Shown here piece by piece: positions 59,435 through 64,000 of a stretch of DNA of 64,000 nt. The stretch spans positions 22,483-86,482 of the forward strand of contig JBQDEV010000014.1 of the NCBI GenBank assembly GCA_052084925.1, in the 5' to 3' direction. Position numbers and translations under genes: made by a program. How positions within the stretch are numbered: the first letter of the stretch is position 1; every line of letters starts with the position of its first letter. The notes below the pieces were generated by a model. The model was not told the origin of the DNA. It ran no database searches and saw only the letters and a program-made list of their open reading frames with translations. Source of the DNA: CmP2 sp052084925 (GTDB taxonomy: Bacteria; Actinomycetota; Actinomycetes; Actinomycetales; Micrococcaceae).

Positions 59435-60141
59435 GGGGTGACTTCTCCTTCGGTGCGGTCAGTGATGGTCGGGTGTGCGCCGGTGCCTGTACTCGGGTCG
59501 ACGACGGCGCGGGCGCGGATCAGGTCGTCCGGCTCGTCGATGTCCGCGGTGTCGGTGCTGGGCGCGGGGATCTCGGTGAGGCGCAGCTCCCCGGCGCGGA
59601 ACAGCCGGCGCAGCGACAGGTCCGCGAGCGTCGTCGTCCTGGCAGTCAGCGCCTGCACGCCGCGGCGCAGGGCGGCGGTGCGGTACAGACCGGCCAGCCA
59701 CTGCGGGTAGCCGTCGTCGTCGCGCAGCACGAACCCGTCGGTGTCGTCAGCGCCGGAATCACTCCGGGCGTCGTCGTCTATTCCATCCGCAGGGGGGCGC
59801 AGCGTCTCGCTCAGGGTGCGGCACACGGTGTCGGGGTGTTCGAGGTCGCAGGACAGCAGCAACGTCCACTCCGCGCTGACGTGGGGCAACGCGGTGGCCA
59901 GCGCCGCCAGCGGGCCAGAATGCGGGGGATTTTCGCGCACCACGAGGCTGCCCGGGGCGCGGGTATGCTCAGGCCCGACGACGACGACGTGCCCGGCACC
60001 CTGGGCGCGGGCGGCGGCAGCGGCGCGGTCGACCAGGCGTTCGCCGTCGATCCGCAGGCTGGCCTTGTCCACTCCGCCGAGCCGGCTGCCCCGACCCCCG
60101 GCGAGAATCACGGCATCGAATGGTGCGGCGTCGAGTGTCAT
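59431..60141 (-). CDS. mobA: Molybdenum cofactor guanylyltransferase
   Basis: A 236-residue nucleotidyltransferase: AVILAGGRGSRLGGVDKASL (GTP-binding LAGGxxxRxGxxK), HSGPLAALATALPHVSAEWTLLLSCDLEHPD (metal Asp), and YPQWLAGLYRTAAL. It attaches GMP to molybdopterin. ATGA overlaps at both ends, with moeA upstream and DUF6457 downstream. Confidence 0.92.
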   Translation of the reverse strand: MTLDAAPFDAVILAGGRGSRLGGVDKASLRIDGERLVDRAAAAARAQGAGHVVVVGPEHTRAPGSLVVRENPPHSGPLAALATALPHVSAEWTLLLSCDLEHPDTVCRTLSETLRPPADGIDDDARSDSGADDTDGFVLRDDDGYPQWLAGLYRTAALRRGVQALTARTTTLADLSLRRLFRAGELRLTEIPAPSTDTADIDEPDDLIRARAVVDPSTGTGAHPTITDRTEGEVTP

Positions 60142-61502
60142 GACCCCACCAGGATCACGGGGACGGTCTCGCCGGCGCGGATGTCGCCGCGGTCCTCGGC
60201 CACCAGCGCGTAGCCGTCGGCCGTGCCGTGCCCGCCCACCGCATGGGAAACTCCGCGCGGGTTCACCGCGGGCACGCAGCGCAGCTGAGGGGCGTCGTCT
60301 GCCGCGTCGTCACCGTTCCTCCCCGTCTGCTCGAGGCGCACCGGCAGCACCTGGAGCCGTCCGAGGGCGCCGCGCCAGTCCGTCCCGGCCACGGCGCTGA
60401 GCCGCGGGCGCTCGGTGCGGGCCGCGCCCAGCATGCCGAGCAGCGTGGGGCGCACGAACAGCTCGAAGCTCACGGCCGCGCTCACCGGGTTGCCGGGCAG
60501 GGCGATCACCAGGGTGCCGTCACCGAGCAGGCCCGCGCGCTGGGGCGCCCCCGGCCGCACGGCCACCTCCGCACCGCGCACTCCGGGCTCGGGTTCCAGG
60601 GCGATGCGCACCACGTCGTGGGTACCCGGCCCGATCCCGCCGGTGGTGAGGATGACGTCGACTTCCCGACACAGCTCGGCGAGCAGGGCGCGCACCCCGG
60701 CGGCGTCGTCGTGGGAATGCCGTACCGCCACCGGCTCACACCCGAGTTCGCGGAGCAGACCGGCAATGAGCACCGAGTTCGACTCTGGGATCTGCCCGCG
60801 CTGCGGGGCCTCGCCCGGGGCGCGGAGTTCGGACCCGGTGACGACGACGGCGACGCGGGGGGCGGCGTGCACGCGGATGCGGTCCAACCCGGCGGCAGCG
60901 AGAGCCGACTGGCGGGCGGCGGTGAGCCGGGTGCCGGCGGGGGCGAGCACGCTGCCGGCACGGGTGTCCTCCCCGGCGCGGCGGATATTCGCGCCCACCG
61001 GGACGGGCGCGAGGATCTCCACCCGCTCGTTGGCCCAGGTGTCTGGTTTGCTGTCGGCGGGACCTTCAGTGCTGGAGGGAGTGTCGGGACCGTCCTGGGC
61101 ATCCGCGCTGCGAGTCCGCTCCACCGGGATCACGGCGTCGGCGTCGGTGGGCACCGCCGCCCCGGTCATGATCCGCACCGCGCACCCGGCCGGGATCTCC
61201 GGGTCGGCACTGCTGCCGGCGGGCACCTCCCCCAGCACGCGCAGCGTCACCCTGCCAGGCCCAACCGCCACACCAGCTCCACCGGCACCTGCCACATCCA
61301 CCGCGCGCACCGCGTACCCATCCATCGCCGAATTCGCCCACAGCGGCAGGTCGTAGCGGGACACCGCGTCCTCGGCGAGCACCCGCCCCAGCGCCTCCGC
61401 GCCGGCCACCGCCACCTCGACCACCGGAGTCGGCGCGGCCTGCGTGCTCAGCCACTGCCGCCAGTCTTCCGCGGAGACCCGTCCGTTGTCGTTCTTCACC
61501 AC
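60138..61502 (-). CDS. moeA: Molybdopterin molybdotransferase
   Basis: A 454-residue MoeA protein: RYDLPLWANSAMDGYAVRA near the start, AVIPVERT, RAGSVLAPAGTRLTAARQSALAAAGLDRIRV, VVVTGSELRAPGEAPQRGQIPESNSVLIAGLL, DVILTTGGIGPGTHDVVRIAL and LPGNPVSAAVSFELFVRPTLLGMLG. It inserts molybdate into molybdopterin-AMP. A GTG at 61502 (or 61499) starts it. First gene of the moeA-mobA-DUF6457 operon and divergent from fdhD. Confidence 0.94.
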   Translation of the reverse strand: MVKNDNGRVSAEDWRQWLSTQAAPTPVVEVAVAGAEALGRVLAEDAVSRYDLPLWANSAMDGYAVRAVDVAGAGGAGVAVGPGRVTLRVLGEVPAGSSADPEIPAGCAVRIMTGAAVPTDADAVIPVERTRSADAQDGPDTPSSTEGPADSKPDTWANERVEILAPVPVGANIRRAGEDTRAGSVLAPAGTRLTAARQSALAAAGLDRIRVHAAPRVAVVVTGSELRAPGEAPQRGQIPESNSVLIAGLLRELGCEPVAVRHSHDDAAGVRALLAELCREVDVILTTGGIGPGTHDVVRIALEPEPGVRGAEVAVRPGAPQRAGLLGDGTLVIALPGNPVSAAVSFELFVRPTLLGMLGAARTERPRLSAVAGTDWRGALGRLQVLPVRLEQTGRNGDDAADDAPQLRCVPAVNPRGVSHAVGGHGTADGYALVAEDRGDIRAGETVPVILVGS

Positions 61503-61630
61503 ACCACCTGCAGAGTCCGTTGCACCGTGCCGTATCGCCCGGTGCCCCCATGCTATCCAGCCGCACCCCGTTTCAGCGGCCCGGCGGTGTCTGTCTCGCG
61601 CTCTGGGGCCGAACGGGGCACACTGGTGTC

Positions 61631-62476
61631 ATGTCCCGCATCGCAGCCCGTCGCCGTGTCACCCGCATCACCGTCGGAGAAAAGCGCTCCCAGCGCCCCG
61701 ACAACCTCGCCGGGGAGGAACCGCTCGAGCTGCGGGTGGGCGGCACTCCGCTCGCCGTCACCATGCGCACCCCGGGTCACGACGTCGAACTGTCCACCGG
61801 ATTCCTGGTCTCCGAGGGCGTCATCTCCGCGCAGGGAGAGCTGGCCTCCGCCATGTACTGCGCGGGCGCGACGGTCGACGACCTGAACACCTACAACGTG
61901 CTGGACCTGACCCTGGCCCCCAGCGTGGCCCCGCCCGACCCCTCCGTGGAGCGCAATTTCTACACCACCAGCTCCTGCGGGGTGTGCGGCAAGGCCAGCA
62001 TCGATGCGGTGGCGACGACGTCGAAGTTCGAGGTGCGCCGCGATCCGCTGGTCATCGAAGCCGAGTTGCTCTCGACCTTCCCGGAGATCCTGCGCGACCA
62101 GCAGGCTGTTTTTGAGCGCACCGGCGGGCTACACGCGGCGGGGCTCTTCGATGGCACCACCGGGGAGATGCTGGTGCTGCGCGAGGACGTCGGGCGGCAC
62201 AACGCGGTGGACAAGGTGGTCGGCTGGGCGCTGCAGCAGGGACTGCTTCCGGCGCGCGGACACGTGCTGATGGTGTCGGGGCGGGCCAGTTTCGAGCTCA
62301 CCCAGAAGGCCCTGATGGCGGGGATCCCGATGCTGGCGGCGGTGTCGGCGCCGTCATCGCTGGCGGTGGATCTGGCCGACGACGCCGGAATCACCATCGT
62401 CGGGTTCCTGCGTGGCCGGTCCATGGTCGTCTACACCCGCGACGACCGCGTGATCGATTCCAGCTTCCCCGGCTGA
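61631..62476 (+). CDS. fdhD: Formate dehydrogenase accessory sulfurtransferase
   Basis: A 281-residue FdhD: RVTRITVGEKRSQRPDNLAGEEPLELRVGGTPLAVTMRTPGHDVELSTGFLVSEGVI, the conserved TTSSCGVCGKASIDAV (two sulfur-carrying Cys residues), REDVGRHNAVDKVVGWAL, and VSGRASFELTQKALMAGIPMLAAVSAPSSLAVDLA. It sulfurates the Mo-bisMGD cofactor of formate dehydrogenase. ATG 61631; the earlier in-frame ATGs lie in the moeA control region. No fdh structural genes lie in the window. Confidence 0.95.
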   Translation: MSRIAARRRVTRITVGEKRSQRPDNLAGEEPLELRVGGTPLAVTMRTPGHDVELSTGFLVSEGVISAQGELASAMYCAGATVDDLNTYNVLDLTLAPSVAPPDPSVERNFYTTSSCGVCGKASIDAVATTSKFEVRRDPLVIEAELLSTFPEILRDQQAVFERTGGLHAAGLFDGTTGEMLVLREDVGRHNAVDKVVGWALQQGLLPARGHVLMVSGRASFELTQKALMAGIPMLAAVSAPSSLAVDLADDAGITIVGFLRGRSMVVYTRDDRVIDSSFPG

Positions 62477-62629
62477 GTTACCCAACCCCACCTCCCCCGG
62501 CTGAACTACCCTCGAAACACACCCATACCGAGCAGGCGGCACTCCAGACCGGCTCAACCGACCCGACCTACCCGACCGACGCTGCCTGACTTGCCCTGCC
62601 TGATCTGCCCAGGCTTGCTCTCAGCGCTG

Positions 62630-62668
62630 AACGGCGTCGGAACCTACCCCACAGGTTCCGGCGCCGTT
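62630..62668. terminator. Hairpin terminator downstream of fdhD
   Basis: 15-base arms (62630-62644 and 62654-62668, starting AACGGCG and ending CGCCGTT, one mismatch) with a 9-nt loop. Confidence 0.65.
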
Positions 62669-62981
62669 GCCGTCCCTGCACCCATTTGGCCTTTGAACAT
62701 CGACCTCGCCCTGACGCGTCCGAGTCTGGATGCGTCGGCTCTCGTCGACCTGGCCATGACACGCCCAATCAATCACTCCGGGCCCACGTGCACGGGACCT
62801 AAGCACACCCATTGACCCCGACTTCCCCTCACATCCAGCACAGACTCGCCCACCACCTTAGGGAACGCGTGTCCCATCCCTGTGGAAGACCCAACACCCG
62901 CACCACCGCGCCAAGCCAAAGAAAAACAAGGCAAACTTCTCCACAACCTCAAGCACAGCTTCCATTTACGTGAGATATCAA

Positions 62982-63019
62982 CTACACTTGAATGTAGAAC
63001 ACACGTACACTTAAAGTAG
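62982..63019. promoter_or_regulatory. Repeated palindromic elements upstream of the DUF222 gene
   Basis: CTACA-CTTGAA-TGTAG (62982-62997) is a perfect palindrome. A related copy starting TACACTTAAAGTAG lies at 63006-63019. They are probably operator/promoter elements. An SD (AAGGAGG) follows before the ATG at 63046. Confidence 0.45.
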
Positions 63020-63045
63020 GGGATTACTGGAAGGAGGACAGGGCC

Positions 63046-64000
63046 ATGACCGACACCACCACGCGTACGACCTCACCTGCCCTGCTCCCCTTGCTGGATG
63101 CGCTCGATGAACTCTCCACCGCCGACTTGGGTACCTTGCTCAATCAGGGGCTCACCACCCTGAGCCGGCGGGTCTCCTCCGCCGAAGCCAGGGAAGAGTT
63201 CAGCCTCTACCAGCGCCAGAACCCCGACACGTCCCAAGACTGGGGTACCTCCTTCCTCGACCACGCCGACACCCGAACAAAGCCCGGGTCCAAGCAAGAC
63301 CCTCAAGGGGAGATCACTATTGAAGACCCCGCTGGGTCACTACCGGTGATGATTGAACAAGCCGCCACCCTGGGCCGACTCTGCGAAAACATCGAGACCG
63401 CACTGGCCCGGGTCGTGGACCAAGTCTTCGCCACTCATGAGCAGCGCCTGGAACTGCTGGGCCTCCCTACCGGGCGGGTGGTGCATAAAAACGCCTCTGA
63501 GTTCCTCAGACATCACACCCACTGCGCGTTCGGGGTCGCGAAACAACGCATCCGACTCGGTAATAAGATCTTCCCGCGTACTGATATCACTGCTTTCACC
63601 GGTGACCCTTCCACTGTGGTGGCTGAGCTGCCCCAGGTGGGGGAAGCCAGCACCGAAGGTGAGATCACCGCTAAAGCAGTGAAAGCCATCGTCGACGACC
63701 TCGAAGCTATTGAGGAACAAGCCCAATCGGTGAACACCGACCCCGAGGATCTCGAGGAGCTGCTCCAAGAAGGTGAAGAAGTTCTCGTTGAACAGGCCAG
63801 GGTCTTTGACGACAACCAATTCGCGCACTACGCGGCAGGGTGGAAAGACCGCACCGAAGCCAAAATCAACCCCGACGGGCAAGCACCCGACGACCAAGAA
63901 GCACAGAAGAAACGCGGCTTCCGCCGCGTGCGCCGGGCAGGGAAGCTCAGTGTCTGGCAATGCACCACCGACCAAGCAGGCAGCGAACTCTTCGAAACCC
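63046..64000 (+). CDS. DUF222 (13E12-repeat) protein, incomplete at the right edge
   Basis: The frame is open from ATG 63046 to the window end (318 codons). The translation starts MTDTTTRTTSPALLPLLDAL and continues with FLRHHTHCAFGVAKQRIRLG and AELPQVGEASTEGEITAKAVKAIVDDL, the DUF222 pattern common in high-copy actinobacterial 13E12-repeat genes, whose missing C-terminus usually carries an HNH nuclease. Acidic heptad-like segments (EDLEELLQEGEEVLVEQA) lie near 63750. Function of the family is not established; a link to mobile DNA is often assumed. Strong SD AAGGAGG is 10 bases upstream. Confidence 0.82.
   Translation, partial: MTDTTTRTTSPALLPLLDALDELSTADLGTLLNQGLTTLSRRVSSAEAREEFSLYQRQNPDTSQDWGTSFLDHADTRTKPGSKQDPQGEITIEDPAGSLPVMIEQAATLGRLCENIETALARVVDQVFATHEQRLELLGLPTGRVVHKNASEFLRHHTHCAFGVAKQRIRLGNKIFPRTDITAFTGDPSTVVAELPQVGEASTEGEITAKAVKAIVDDLEAIEEQAQSVNTDPEDLEELLQEGEEVLVEQARVFDDNQFAHYAAGWKDRTEAKINPDGQAPDDQEAQKKRGFRRVRRAGKLSVWQCTTDQAGSELFET

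Larger units (their letters stand above)
62477..63045. other. Intergenic region after fdhD, with terminator and DUF222 promoter region
   Basis: 569 bases without a convincing gene. Short frames here have poor codon bias. It holds a terminator (62630-62668), a C/A-rich featureless middle part, and from about 62950 an A/T-richer promoter region for the DUF222 gene. Confidence 0.6.

Noticed and set aside
60228..61886. 552-codon plus-strand open frame
   Set aside because: Antisense to moeA and running out of frame into fdhD; low-complexity.

Overview
This is a GC-rich, gene-dense window from an actinomycete, most likely a member of the Micrococcales. The support is the strong G/C third-position preference, frequent GTG starts, many 4-base ATGA/GTGA gene overlaps, an LCP cell-wall ligase, a DtxR/IdeR-type iron box, the actinobacterial exonuclease/DNA polymerase A-family protein, and a DUF222 (13E12-repeat) protein at the right edge. 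No rRNA, tRNA, CRISPR array or complete insertion sequence was recognised. The species cannot be named from the sequence alone.

Layout. 1-10.3 kb: a tight minus-strand operon of three very large, multi-domain glycosyltransferases plus a TPR-like and a coiled-coil protein, facing an LCP family ligase. This is probably a locus for a wall- or surface-attached glycopolymer. 11.6-14.5 kb: GDPD, HAD phosphatase and PfkB sugar kinase (minus). 14.5-22 kb: MgtC-like protein, secreted thermonuclease-like protein, SDR/DUF2867 protein coupled to a DNA photolyase, a flavin/PNPOx stress protein, and a PolA-like exonuclease/polymerase. 22-25.3 kb: an accessory patch with a DUF4143 AAA ATPase flanked by two short arrays of a ~23-bp direct repeat, a gene remnant, and a HigB/HigA toxin-antitoxin pair whose HigA carries an ImmA/IrrE metalloprotease domain.

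25.4-40.1 kb: transport and organic-acid catabolism. A uracil/xanthine permease is followed by a divergent locus (2-hydroxycarboxylate transporter // class III CoA-transferase, HMG-CoA-lyase-like protein lacking the catalytic Cys, GntR/FCD regulator), then a DUF3500 lipoprotein. Next is an IclR-controlled operon of visibly lower GC (polar amino-acid-type ABC importer, a second class III CoA-transferase, a citryl-CoA-lyase-like protein, a cyclase family hydrolase). Both loci follow the same logic: import an acid, activate it with CoA, cleave the C-C bond. They use unrelated lyase folds. The substrates are not known.

40.1-52.6 kb: HTH-less LysR-like protein, YceI, DUF4434 protein, a three-gene XRE/ImmA-IrrE/PIN-like cassette with an evident operator, a Tat-exported intradiol dioxygenase, TetR with a divergent ABC-2 drug-type exporter, and a GNAT/amino-acid ABC importer operon whose permease is broken by a 1-base frameshift. 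52.7-58.9 kb: a siderophore uptake operon (utilisation flavoprotein, FecE-, FecD-, FecC-like, binding protein) with a DtxR-like box and a divergent AraC regulator. 59.1-62.5 kb: molybdenum cofactor genes (DUF6457, mobA, moeA) and divergent fdhD. 63.0 kb to the end: an incomplete DUF222 gene.

Functions were assigned by reading motifs in the translations; no database search was possible. Start codons were chosen from overlaps, Shine-Dalgarno sites and codon usage.
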